46,346 bases of DNA from contig CALUQD010000007.1 of NCBI GenBank assembly GCA_944322825.1, positions 1 to 46,346 of the forward strand, given 5' to 3'. Positions 26,730 to 34,693 of the stretch are shown here, in pieces. The notes below the pieces were generated by a model. That model was not told the DNA's origin. It was given only the letters and a program-made list of their open reading frames with translations, and made no database searches. Made by a program: the position numbers and the translations under genes. Position 1 is the first letter of the stretch. Every line of letters begins with the position of its first letter. The stretch is from Candidatus Avelusimicrobium pullicaecorum. Lineage in GTDB: Bacteria > Elusimicrobiota > Elusimicrobia > Elusimicrobiales > Elusimicrobiaceae.

Positions 26730-29093
26730 CTACATCATATTGGAAATGTTGAAGTAGAAGTGGGACCGGTCCTCTCCGCTCTTGTGGTTGAGGCCGTACC
26801 CCCAGTCGATGCGAATGGGCAAGGACGGCGTCGTAAAACGCAAGCCCACGCCTACGCCCGCTTTAAACTGGTTTTCGTCCGGGCCCAGCGAAAATTCCAA
26901 ATCGTCAAATTTGTTCCACGAGTTGCCCAAATCAAAGAACAGCGCCAGCTGCGCCATATTGCGCCGGCCTTCGCGCGCCAGCGGGAAGCGCAGTTCCGCG
27001 TTCATCACGTAGTACATATCGCCGCCGTATTCGGGGCCGACTTCGCCCGCGCGTTCGTAGCCGCGGATGGTGTCGGCGCCGCCCAGGAAGAATTTTTCAT
27101 ACGGGGGCACTTCGTCCGTGCGGCCGTACGCCTGTACGGAGCCGAATTTGTTGGACAGCACAAATACAATCGGGTAGTTGCCGCCCACATTCCACACGGT
27201 ATGATTGTAAATGGAGCGGGCGTTTAAGTACCACAAATCCAAATCGCCGCCGATCGGGCCGCCGGCAATAGCCAGGCCGATGGAGTTGCGCCATCCGCGG
27301 GTGGGGTCCCAAATGTTGTCGCGCGTGTCGATGGCAAAATCGGCGCTGAGGGTGGACATATTCGTATCCCCTTTGGCAATACACGTAGACGGATCTTGCC
27401 CCGGTTGGCAGACGAACCGTTCGTCAATATCGTAAATATCAATGTTTTCCAGCGAGTAGCCAAACGAGAGCTGGTAGATGTCATCGTTAAAGCGCGGGCC
27501 TACCTTGATGCGTCCGCCGAGGCGTTTTTCGGTATAGGCTTGGTTTTCGGTGGCGAACGAACGGTAGCGGCGCGTGTTAAACAAATCTACGCCCAAAGAA
27601 GTCGGCTTGTCGTAAATCCACGGGGTGGACCAGCTGACGGTGTAGTCCAAAATTTCTTTACCGAACAAGGTGCGTAAAGACAGCCGCTGCGCCCGCCCGA
27701 ACAAGTTCATATGGTTAATAGAAATTTCGCCGTACAGGCCGTCCATAGAGCTCATCGCCAAGCCGGCCGTAAACATACCGGGGCGGCCTTCCACGATGTT
27801 AAAGCCCAGGTCCACTTTTTGCGGGTCGGCGGTGGGTTGGAGGTCAATCTGCACGTCGTTGATGAAGCCCAAGTTTAAAATTTTGGTTTGGCTGCGGCGG
27901 ATTTTTTCGTTATCGTACAAATCGCCGGGGTGGATGGACAGCTCGCGCGTGAAGACGTATTTTTTGGTATTTTCGTAGCCGGTTACGTCCACGTGGTCGA
28001 TATAGAAAATGTGCCCTTCGGAAATGTCAAACGTGATGTTTAACTTGCCGTTTTCGATGTTTTTGACGGGGTTTACGCGCACTTGCAGGTAGCCTTTGTT
28101 GGCGTATTGTTCCTGGATGGCGGTGATGGTATCGTCGAAATCCTTTTGGTTGTAGAGGTGCCCGTCGCGGAAGAAGACTTGTTTTTGCAGTTCTTCCGGG
28201 GTAAACACGTTGTTGCCTTCAAACGCTACGGTGCCGAAATCCACTTTTTCGCCCTCGGTTAATTCGTAAGTGAGGGTGGCCTCGGATTTATCCTCGTTCA
28301 TTTCGATATTGGGGGCGGAAAGGGTAAATTCGGAATACCCTTCGTTGCGGCCGTAGAGTGTCATTTTGACCCAATCTTTCTGCAAATTTTGCGGTTTAAA
28401 GACTTTGCCGGGGCGGTTGGACGCTTTTTTAAGGATTTTTTCCGTGGGCAGTTCGGGGGGTTCTTCCCCGGTAAAATTGACCGCTTTCACGCGGACGCGG
28501 TCGCCCTCGTTGATGATGAGTTTTACGTTTACGATGCCCAGGTCGTCGTTTTGCGTCAGCTCGTATTTTACGTCGGCGTTGATGTAGCCTTTTTCGGCGT
28601 ATTTGGCTTTAATGCGGTCCAGGTCCGCTTGCAGTTTGGCTTCGTTAAAAGGGTCCTTTAGCTTCAGCGTCATCGCCTGGGTGATGGCGCCTTTGCCCAA
28701 GTGTTTGCGCCCTTCGTAAGTCAGGCGGTCGAAAATCGGTTTTTCTTTGACGAGGTACGTCAAGCGGTGGCAGGGGTATTCTTCGCCGGTTTCTTTGTCG
28801 GTGCGGGTGCCGGCCATCGGGGAGATGTCTATTTCCACCTGGTCGAAGTTGCCCAAAGCGGAGATATCCCGGATGTCATCGGAAATGGTAAAACGTTCGT
28901 ATAGCTCTCCTTTCTTGGAATGAGAGGCTTTGGTAACGGTTTTGGTGCGGATGTTTTTTAGCCCATCTACCGCCACGTTGCAAATCATCCACGGGCCGTT
29001 TGGGTCCACTTCCTGCGGGGCGGTTTCTTCCGCGCGCGCGTACGAAACAGCCAATAATCCGGTTAGAACGAGCAATAGAAAACGTTTGGTCAA
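26730..29093 (-). CDS. bamA: Outer-membrane protein assembly factor BamA
   Basis: BamA is the barrel of the machine that inserts outer-membrane proteins. The 787-residue product has a signal peptide ending at ARA (about 21), five POTRA domains (about 34-435, beginning near WMICNVAVDGLKN, IFDRLTYEG, VRVKAVNFTG, VDFGTVAFEGNN and YIDHVDVTGYEN), and a 16-strand Omp85 barrel. The conserved barrel motif is GGADTIRGY. The chain ends in ISNMM instead of the usual terminal aromatic residue. It opens an operon with skp, lpxD, lpxC, fabZ, lpxA and lpxI. No clear promoter was found in the 20 bases between it and the rpmB terminator. Confidence 0.97.
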   Translation of the reverse strand: MTKRFLLLVLTGLLAVSYARAEETAPQEVDPNGPWMICNVAVDGLKNIRTKTVTKASHSKKGELYERFTISDDIRDISALGNFDQVEIDISPMAGTRTDKETGEEYPCHRLTYLVKEKPIFDRLTYEGRKHLGKGAITQAMTLKLKDPFNEAKLQADLDRIKAKYAEKGYINADVKYELTQNDDLGIVNVKLIINEGDRVRVKAVNFTGEEPPELPTEKILKKASNRPGKVFKPQNLQKDWVKMTLYGRNEGYSEFTLSAPNIEMNEDKSEATLTYELTEGEKVDFGTVAFEGNNVFTPEELQKQVFFRDGHLYNQKDFDDTITAIQEQYANKGYLQVRVNPVKNIENGKLNITFDISEGHIFYIDHVDVTGYENTKKYVFTRELSIHPGDLYDNEKIRRSQTKILNLGFINDVQIDLQPTADPQKVDLGFNIVEGRPGMFTAGLAMSSMDGLYGEISINHMNLFGRAQRLSLRTLFGKEILDYTVSWSTPWIYDKPTSLGVDLFNTRRYRSFATENQAYTEKRLGGRIKVGPRFNDDIYQLSFGYSLENIDIYDIDERFVCQPGQDPSTCIAKGDTNMSTLSADFAIDTRDNIWDPTRGWRNSIGLAIAGGPIGGDLDLWYLNARSIYNHTVWNVGGNYPIVFVLSNKFGSVQAYGRTDEVPPYEKFFLGGADTIRGYERAGEVGPEYGGDMYYVMNAELRFPLAREGRRNMAQLALFFDLGNSWNKFDDLEFSLGPDENQFKAGVGVGLRFTTPSLPIRIDWGYGLNHKSGEDRSHFYFNISNMM

Positions 29094-29114
29094 AGCAAGG
29101 CCTCCCCTCTTAAT

Positions 29115-29147
29115 AAAAAAGCCCGCACTAAGGAATAAGCACGGGCT
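29115..29147 (-). terminator. Terminator of rpmB
   Basis: Arms AGCCCG / CGGGCT with a 15-base loop are followed on the minus strand by six T, about 20 bases beyond the rpmB stop. Confidence 0.75.
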
Positions 29148-29168
29148 GTTTCGTCCAAAAAAGATAAC

Positions 29169-29363
29169 TTATTTGGTGGGTCTTTTGGCCAAACCGCTTT
29201 TGATGCAGCCAGTGCAAACGTAGGCAGTCTGGGTTTTGCCGTCCAAGACTACTTTTTGCTTCTGGAGGTTCGGTTTAAAGCTTCTTTTGGTTCTCATATT
29301 AGAGTGGCTGTAAGAGCCGCCGGATACCGGGGCTTTGCCGCACACTGCACATTTATACGCCAT
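29169..29363 (-). CDS. rpmB: Ribosomal protein bL28
   Basis: bL28 is a protein of the large ribosomal subunit. The 64-residue product has the family body (GGSYSHSNMRTKRSFKPNLQKQKVV) and cysteines 5, 8, 50 and 53, which make it the zinc-binding C+ form rather than the zinc-independent paralogue. The start follows AAGGAAGG. It has its own terminator and lies alone between terC and bamA. Confidence 0.95.
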   Translation of the reverse strand: MAYKCAVCGKAPVSGGSYSHSNMRTKRSFKPNLQKQKVVLDGKTQTAYVCTGCIKSGLAKRPTK

Positions 29364-29435
29364 AGTTTCCTTCCTTATAACTGAATTAAATTTGGTCCTT
29401 ATATTCTAGTAAATAAAAGTCCGTTCTGTCCAGCC

Positions 29436-30371
29436 CTAGGCTTCTTTGGGCGGGAAAAACTTGCTTGCCAAAATGGACAGGGCCAAAATCCCCACAATCA
29501 CGCCCAACGACGCCGTAACCGGAATTTTGAAATGGTGCGAAATCAGCATTTTTACGCCCACAAAGAATAAAATGACCGAAATGCCGTATTTGAGGTACGG
29601 GAATTTGCCCGCCATCCCCGACAGCAGGAAATACAAGGAACGCAGCCCGATAATGGCAAAGATATTGGACGAATACACCAAAAATGTATCCTGCGTAATG
29701 GATAACACCGCCGGGATAGAGTCCACCGCAAAGATAAGGTCCGACATTTCAATCACCAATACCGCCGCAAACAGCGGGGTGGCGTAGCGTTTGGCGTTTT
29801 CCAGCACGAAGAAGTTTTCGCCGTGGTAATCGGTTTTAAGCGGCATAAACTTTTTGAGCACTTTTAGCACAAACGATTGGCTGGGGTCAAAATTATCGTC
29901 CTCTTTTTGCAAGAGCATTTTGGCCGCCGTAAAAATAAGGAGCGCGCCGAAAACGTAAATCGTCCACGAGAACATCGAAATCAATTTTACGCCCAGGAAA
30001 ATAAATACAAACCGCAGCACAACGGCCCCTAAAATACCCCACAGCAAAGCCTTGGGCTGCAAATTATGCGGGATGGCAAAGTAGGTGAAAATCATAATGA
30101 ACACGAACATATTGTCCACCGACAGCGAATACTCCAGCACATAGCCCGTGTAAAATTCCAGCGCGTGGCGCGGCCCTTCCACCAGCCAAATGGCGCCGCC
30201 AAACAGCGCCGCCAGCGATATCCAGGCGCACACCATTACGGCCGCCTCTTTCATACTTACTTTGCCGTGGTGCTTGTTAAGCACCGCCAAATCCACAAAT
30301 AAAGCCGCCAGTACAATTACCCAAAAGGCAATCCACATAGCGATCGATACGGTTGTTGTTACAGGTTCCAT
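29436..30371 (-). CDS. TerC/Alx family integral membrane protein
   Basis: TerC-family proteins are membrane proteins linked to tellurite resistance and, in Alx and related members, to manganese export. The 311-residue product has about nine hydrophobic segments and the family's acidic motifs: LFVDLAVLNKHH, YVLEYSLSVDNMFVFIMIF and IEMSDLIFAVDSIPAVLSIT. The substrate cannot be read from the sequence. I looked for a manganese (yybP-ykoY) riboswitch in the roughly 65 bases before the start and saw none; that space is too short for one before the tRNA terminator. Confidence 0.9.
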   Translation of the reverse strand: MEPVTTTVSIAMWIAFWVIVLAALFVDLAVLNKHHGKVSMKEAAVMVCAWISLAALFGGAIWLVEGPRHALEFYTGYVLEYSLSVDNMFVFIMIFTYFAIPHNLQPKALLWGILGAVVLRFVFIFLGVKLISMFSWTIYVFGALLIFTAAKMLLQKEDDNFDPSQSFVLKVLKKFMPLKTDYHGENFFVLENAKRYATPLFAAVLVIEMSDLIFAVDSIPAVLSITQDTFLVYSSNIFAIIGLRSLYFLLSGMAGKFPYLKYGISVILFFVGVKMLISHHFKIPVTASLGVIVGILALSILASKFFPPKEA

Positions 30372-30435
30372 TGTTGCTTGTTTTCTCCATTAATAAAAGG
30401 GATATAGAAATTATAGCAGTTTGGGGGGAGGATAT

Positions 30436-30457
30436 AAAAAATCCGCCTGCCAGCGGA
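30436..30457 (-). terminator. Terminator after tRNA-Thr
   Basis: The five-base stem TCCGC/GCGGA with a six-base loop is followed on the minus strand by six T, directly after the mature tRNA end. Confidence 0.75.
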
Positions 30458-30463
30458 AAAAAC

Positions 30464-30536
30464 AGCCGAGGATGGGAATCGAACCCACAACCTACGGTTT
30501 ACAAAACCGTTGCTCTGCCAGTTGAGCTACCTCGGC
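30464..30536 (-). tRNA. tRNA-Thr, anticodon UGU
   Basis: A full cloverleaf reads on the minus strand. The seven-base acceptor is GCCGAGG / CCTCGGC, the D arm GCTC...GAGC, the anticodon stem ACGGT/ACCGT with loop TTTGTAA (anticodon TGT, reads ACA), the variable loop AGGTT, the T arm GTGGG/CCCAT (last pair G-T) with TTCGAAT, and the discriminator base T. It is 73 nt long. CCA is not encoded, since GTT follows. Thr is assigned from the anticodon. Confidence 0.96.
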
Positions 30537-30589
30537 GTAAAGATATAATATCTTACCATTTTTTAAGCTTCTGCTCCAACCGCTCTTTA

Positions 30590-30598
30590 TGCTACAAT
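30590..30598 (+). promoter_or_regulatory. Extended -10 promoter of the TldD/TldE pair
   Basis: TGCTACAAT is an extended -10 (TGn plus TACAAT) 32 bases before the tldD-like start. The -35 region is weak, as is common with extended -10 elements. Confidence 0.5.
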
Positions 30599-30630
30599 TT
30601 TTATGCTATCGCCTAATGTAAGGAGGCTTT

Positions 30631-32331
30631 ATGAAAAAAATCCTTTTAGCAGGACTGCTCTTGGGGGGATGTTTGCCGCTGGCCGCGCAGGGCCTGTGCG
30701 ATATTTCCGCCCAGCGGCCTATCCAGCTTTTGGAAACGGAGCTAAACCGCAGTTTTAAAACGCTCAAAAAGCAAAAACCATCTATTTATTATCTTTCTTA
30801 CACTTATACGCAGACGGACGAACAGGCGCTTAGCGTGGCGGAAGGGGGGATCGCCCAGAAAGATAAACAGCAAAATGCTTATTTGCAGGTAATGGCCCGC
30901 GCCGGCAGCCCCAAAATGGATAATACCCGCACCTTAAAAATAGATTACGATGATTTTTACCAGCCGCAATACACTATGCCGGAATTATCCGGCGACGGCA
31001 AAGCCTTCCGCACGGCCGTGTGGCGCGCCACCCAGGAAGCGGCCGAACGCGCCCAGGAATCTTTCAGCCGTGTGCAGGCCGACAGCGTCAACGCCGCCAA
31101 ACGTTCCGACGATTCCAACGACTTTGTGTTTCCACCCAAATCCACCTATTGCCGCACCGAAGCCCCGCTTTCGTTTGACCTGGAGCGTATCAAAGCCTTG
31201 TTGCTGAAGGCTTCCGAACAAGTGCAAGGCAGCGCCTTTGTGCTGGACAGCTCTTTTTCGTTTACGGTTTCCCAGGGGTCCCGTTATTTCGTGGATTCGG
31301 TCGGCACGCGCCTTAAAACGCCGTTTGCCTATGCCCGGCTGAGTTATACCTTGGACGGCCAAACGGCCGATGGCCTGAATTTGACGCGCAGCGAAGCGTA
31401 TGACGTGCTGAAAGAAAGCGAACTGCCCAGCGAAGAACAATTTTTGGCCGCCGTGCAAAAATCGTTGGCCGAATTGCAGACGCTTTCCCAGGCGCCCGAA
31501 GCCGAACCGATGACGGCCCCCGCTATTTTGAAAAACCGCGCGATGGCCGTTTTTGTGCACGAAGTACTGGGCCACCGGGTGGAAGGCTTCCGCCAAAAAG
31601 ACGACGCTTTTGGCAAAACCTTTACAGATAAGGTGGGCCAGCCGGTCGTATCGCCTCTTTTAACCATTGTAGATGACGCCACCTTGGCTTATTTTGACGG
31701 AGTGCCCCTGCGCGGATTTTATGAATATGACGACGAAGGCGTAAAAGCCCGCCCCGTGACGCTGGTGGATAAAGGGGTGCTTAAAAATTTCTTAATGAGC
31801 AGCAGCCCCATTAAAGGGTTTCCCAAATCCAACGGACACGGCCGCGCACAGGCGGGCCGCCGCCCCGTCGCGCGTATGGGCAACACGCGGGTGATTGCCT
31901 CCGAAACGGTGCCGTATGAACAATTGGAAGAAATGCTGCTTGCCGAAATCAAACGCCAAGGCAAACCGTATGGCTTTATTATTGAAGATTTATCCGGCGG
32001 TTTCACCCAAACCGGCACCTATGCGCCCCAGGCCTTTAAGCTGGAGCCGACGCTGGTTTACCGCTTGTACCCGGATGGCCGCAAAGAAGCCGTGCGCGGC
32101 GCCGATATGGTGGGTACGCCCTTGGTCAGCTTTAATAAGGTGCTGGCCGCCGCCGACGATTACGCCGTATTCAACGGTTCGTGCGGGGCCGAATCCGGCT
32201 GGGTGCCCGTATCGGCGATTGCGCCCAGCGTGTTGTTGGAAGCGTTGGAAATTGAAAAAACCTACAAGAACAGCTACAAACCCCCGGTGCTGCCGCCGCC
32301 GTCCGCCGATAAAAAAGGAGGTAACAAATGA
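30631..32331 (+). CDS. Exported TldD-like metallopeptidase
   Basis: TldD/TldE proteins form a heterodimeric zinc protease that digests unfolded peptides and matures microcin and other peptide precursors. The 566-residue product has the TldD zinc motif HEVLGH (His310, Glu311, His315) and a likely third ligand Cys518 in NGSCGAESGW, plus the family passages FYEYDDEGVKARPVTLVDKG and SNGHGRA. Unlike E. coli TldD it begins with a signal peptide (MKKILLAGLLLGGCLPLAAQG), possibly a lipobox with cysteine 14. The first 200 residues diverge from cytosolic TldD. It starts behind AAGGAGG and overlaps the next gene by four bases. Confidence 0.85.
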   Translation: MKKILLAGLLLGGCLPLAAQGLCDISAQRPIQLLETELNRSFKTLKKQKPSIYYLSYTYTQTDEQALSVAEGGIAQKDKQQNAYLQVMARAGSPKMDNTRTLKIDYDDFYQPQYTMPELSGDGKAFRTAVWRATQEAAERAQESFSRVQADSVNAAKRSDDSNDFVFPPKSTYCRTEAPLSFDLERIKALLLKASEQVQGSAFVLDSSFSFTVSQGSRYFVDSVGTRLKTPFAYARLSYTLDGQTADGLNLTRSEAYDVLKESELPSEEQFLAAVQKSLAELQTLSQAPEAEPMTAPAILKNRAMAVFVHEVLGHRVEGFRQKDDAFGKTFTDKVGQPVVSPLLTIVDDATLAYFDGVPLRGFYEYDDEGVKARPVTLVDKGVLKNFLMSSSPIKGFPKSNGHGRAQAGRRPVARMGNTRVIASETVPYEQLEEMLLAEIKRQGKPYGFIIEDLSGGFTQTGTYAPQAFKLEPTLVYRLYPDGRKEAVRGADMVGTPLVSFNKVLAAADDYAVFNGSCGAESGWVPVSAIAPSVLLEALEIEKTYKNSYKPPVLPPPSADKKGGNK

Positions 32332-33977
32332 AAAAAATTTTTCTGGTTTTTCTATTGGTAAGCGGCGGCCTGGCGTTGGAGGCGGCCCCCTTGCCGGACA
32401 ATATGTATTTCCGCGCGATGAAGGACGAAATGGATCGCTCGTTAAAAGAATTGCGCGTTAAAAACGGGCCGAAGCCGTTTTATTTGGCCTACCAGCTGGA
32501 AAATTTTTCCGTTTTGTGTGAAAGCGCGTCTTTTGGCAAACTGGATGACAGAGAGGCCCAGCCGTATCAACGGTTAAGGGGGCAGGCCGTACTGGCAGCC
32601 GGTTCTCCCCAAAACGACAGTATGGGCTTTACCGAAGACCAATCCCGCTATGCGCCCGTCGGGCAATCCGCCGTGCCCCAGAGCTATTGGGGCATCCGCC
32701 ACGGGCTGTGGCAGCTGACGGACCACGGCTATTTGAATGCGTCCGAAATGTACGAAAAGAAACAAGCCTATAAACGCCAAAAAAACATTACGAATAATTG
32801 GCCCGATTTCGCGTCCGCGCCGCAAGGCTCTTTTGTGGAAGAAATACCGCCCTTTTCCGCTTTGCCGCGGGAAGAAATGCAAGCGTGGGCAAAAACGCTT
32901 TCCGCCCAAGGGGAGGGGGTTTCCTACTTGGAAGATTTCAGCGCTTCTTTGTGTATGATACAGCGGGATTTTTATTACCTAAACAGCAACGGCGGCTTTT
33001 ATCAGTATGCGCAGCCTTCCCGCTATGTGATTTTGTTCGCCCAGATGCGCAACCAAGCCGGATACCGGGAGTCCTTGCGGCGGGAGATTCAGCTGCCGCA
33101 GGACTGGCAGGCCGAAAAACAAAACGTGCAGCAACAAACCGCCCAGCTTTTGCAAGAGGCAGCCCAGCTGTATCAAGCCCAAAAAGCGGAACCGTATTTG
33201 GGCCCGGTCTTGCTGACGCCATCGGCCGCGGCGGATTTTATCAACCGGCTGTTGGTTAAAAATGTACGCAACGTAAAACCACTTCTTTCTTCCCAGCGGG
33301 AAAATGACCCTACCGCCGGAGCTTTCCGCGATAAAACAGGTATGCGCGTGATGAGCAATGTGGTGGATGTATACGATAAACCGCTCCAGCGTGAATACAA
33401 CGGGGTGCCGCTGGCCGGTTTTATGCCCGTGGATGACGAAGGCGTACAAGCGCAGGATTTGACCGTTGTTTCCGGCGGCAAATTGCACCAGCTGCCGCTT
33501 TCGCGCCGTTCTGCCAGCCAAGGGCAGCCCAGCAACGGGCACGCCCGGATGAACGGATATACACTGCCGCGCGAAGCGCTGACAAATGTGTTTGTACAGG
33601 CTAAAGCGCCGCTTACGCAGCAGGAAATGGAAGATAAACTCTTGGCCCGCTGCCGGGAATTAGAGTTGGATTATTGCTACATTTTAAAAGAGTTTCCCTC
33701 CGGCCAGCGCGGTACGGACAATGTGGTCAATGTGGCGGAACGCATTTACACGAAAGACGGCCGCCGCGAACCTGTTTTCGGCTTAAAAATCAGCGAATTG
33801 AGCACCCGTTCCCTGCGGGATATCCTGGCCGCCGGGGATGACGCCCGGTTGTCTTTCACGCAGGACCCCGAGTTCCGCGATTATTCGCTGGTGGTGCCTT
33901 CCTTGCTTGTGGACGAAATTGAAATTTTGCCCAGCGATAAAAAGGCCGACCGCAAACCGTTTGTGCCCAAACCCTAA
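32328..33977 (+). CDS. Exported TldE/PmbA-like partner
   Basis: The 549-residue product is the likely non-catalytic partner of the TldD-like protein before it. It has a signal peptide ending near LEAAP (about 21) and a C-terminal TldD/PmbA domain (YNGVPLAGFMPVDDEGVQAQDLTVVSGGKLHQL, then SNGHARMNGYT). There is no HExxxH motif, as expected for TldE/PmbA. The middle contains a glutamine-rich helix (about 260-285). The start codon sits in ATGA behind AAAGGAGGTAAC, so translation is coupled. A terminator follows. The role of an exported pair is unknown; processing of exported or surface peptides is a guess. Confidence 0.75.
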   Translation: MKKIFLVFLLVSGGLALEAAPLPDNMYFRAMKDEMDRSLKELRVKNGPKPFYLAYQLENFSVLCESASFGKLDDREAQPYQRLRGQAVLAAGSPQNDSMGFTEDQSRYAPVGQSAVPQSYWGIRHGLWQLTDHGYLNASEMYEKKQAYKRQKNITNNWPDFASAPQGSFVEEIPPFSALPREEMQAWAKTLSAQGEGVSYLEDFSASLCMIQRDFYYLNSNGGFYQYAQPSRYVILFAQMRNQAGYRESLRREIQLPQDWQAEKQNVQQQTAQLLQEAAQLYQAQKAEPYLGPVLLTPSAAADFINRLLVKNVRNVKPLLSSQRENDPTAGAFRDKTGMRVMSNVVDVYDKPLQREYNGVPLAGFMPVDDEGVQAQDLTVVSGGKLHQLPLSRRSASQGQPSNGHARMNGYTLPREALTNVFVQAKAPLTQQEMEDKLLARCRELELDYCYILKEFPSGQRGTDNVVNVAERIYTKDGRREPVFGLKISELSTRSLRDILAAGDDARLSFTQDPEFRDYSLVVPSLLVDEIEILPSDKKADRKPFVPKP

Positions 33978-33997
33978 AGGAAAACATTTGGGTCTAT

Positions 33998-34030
33998 AGT
34001 CCCGCTCTTTTGAGAGTGGGGCTTTTATTT
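33998..34030 (+). terminator. Terminator after the TldD/TldE pair
   Basis: Arms CCCGCTCT and AGAGTGGG (one G-T pair) are followed by GGC and TTTTATTTATTT, 20 bases after the stop codon. Confidence 0.8.
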
Positions 34031-34088
34031 ATTTGCAGACGCAGGTATATCCGAACTGTTTGCGCGGGAAGGGGCGGCTCGATGCCGA

Positions 34089-34244
34089 GAACATTTACAA
34101 CAAGTTGTTCCCTAATTGCGTAAGTACCGTATTTTGCAAAACCCTGTCCGAGGCAGCGCTCCGCGGCCTGGAAGGCCGTTGCGGTAGGGCGCGACATTCC
34201 AAAAACAGTGTGGCCCAGCTAGTCGTGTTAACGGGTATAGAGTG
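34089..34244. repeat. Pilin-associated repeat module A, copy 1, with border M1
   Basis: The stretch 34089-34200 matches 45905-46022 closely: the shared order is AACAAGTTGTT, CCTAATTGCGTAAG, ACCGTATTTTGCAA, CCGCGGCCTGGAAGG, GCGCGACATT. It is followed at about 34203-34244 by a border sequence (M1: CAGTGTGGC... GTTA-CGGG) that recurs at 34512-34556, 45838-45884 and 46024-46070. There is no coding signal. Confidence 0.85.
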
Positions 34245-34249
34245 GGGAA

Positions 34250-34490
34250 CCCCGGCTCGGGGTGCCCTTTTTCTGGCGCCAGAAAAAGGGCGAAAAAGAG
34301 CGCCGGCCCAGGGCCCCATAAAAATCACTTCCCAGCGGGAAATTTTATAACTCGTGCGGGTTCCCCGCACTCAAACAATAAAATTTCTAATCCGCTTGGA
34401 AGGCTTTTTATAGACGGGGCTAAAGGGCCGGTTAAACAGCAACGGCCACGGCCACGACCACGACAAAGCGGAAACAACTTTCCTTTTTGA
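34250..34490. repeat. Pilin-associated repeat module B, copy 1
   Basis: About 240 bases matching 45542-45821. It contains, in order: a CCCCG-GCT-CGGGG hairpin, a perfect 26-bp palindrome (34265-34290, centre TGGCGCCA), a 75-base nested inverted repeat (34328-34402), and a purine-poor tract of CCACGG/CCACGA units. There is no gene in it and no transposase nearby. Confidence 0.9.
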
Positions 34491-34660
34491 ACAGTGCGAC
34501 CGCACAGAAACCGCGTGGCTCCACTAGTCATATTAACGGGCAAAGGAAGGGGAGGGGCGGCTCACCCCTTGGCAGAAACATCCTCAACTAGTTGTTCCCT
34601 TTTGGCGTAAGCACCGTATCTGACGCAACCATGTCCGAGGCAGTGCGCCTGCCCCCGGCA
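34491..34660. repeat. Border M1 and truncated module A, copy 2
   Basis: M1 (about 34512-34556, GTGGCTCCAC...TTAACGGGCAAAGGAAGGGG) is followed by a CGGCTC-loop hairpin (34553-34569) and then by a shortened module A (34573-34648: GGCAGAAACATCCTCAAC, GCGTAAGCACCGTAT, GTCCGAGGCAGTGCGCC). The second half of A is missing; the pilin gene follows directly. Confidence 0.8.
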
Positions 34661-34666
34661 AGGGGG

Positions 34667-34693
34667 TTGATTTGTTTTTTTTTTTGATAAATT
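34667..34693 (+). promoter_or_regulatory. Candidate pilin promoter with an 11-T spacer tract
   Basis: TTGATT (34667-34672) and TAAATT (34688-34693) are separated by 15 bases that include 11 consecutive T (34675-34685). The second pilin locus has TTGACT at the same distance from its ATG and the same T number. If used, transcription would start near the A of the ATG, which would fit the lack of a ribosome binding site. The spacing is short and the call is tentative. Confidence 0.4.

Noticed and set aside
30372..30463. Possible manganese riboswitch before the TerC-like gene
   Set aside because: The space between the tRNA terminator and the start codon is too short, and the conserved yybP-ykoY bases are not seen.
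34242..34490. Open frame in module B, conserved as a similar peptide in the second copy (45537-45773)
   Set aside because: The similarity follows from the DNA repeat itself. Changes between copies alter amino acids freely, no ribosome binding site is present, and palindromes and hairpins explain the conservation better.
33990..34690. Insertion sequence or integron as the source of the repeat block
   Set aside because: No transposase or integrase frame, no target-site duplication and no terminal inverted repeat spanning the block were found. A non-autonomous element remains possible.
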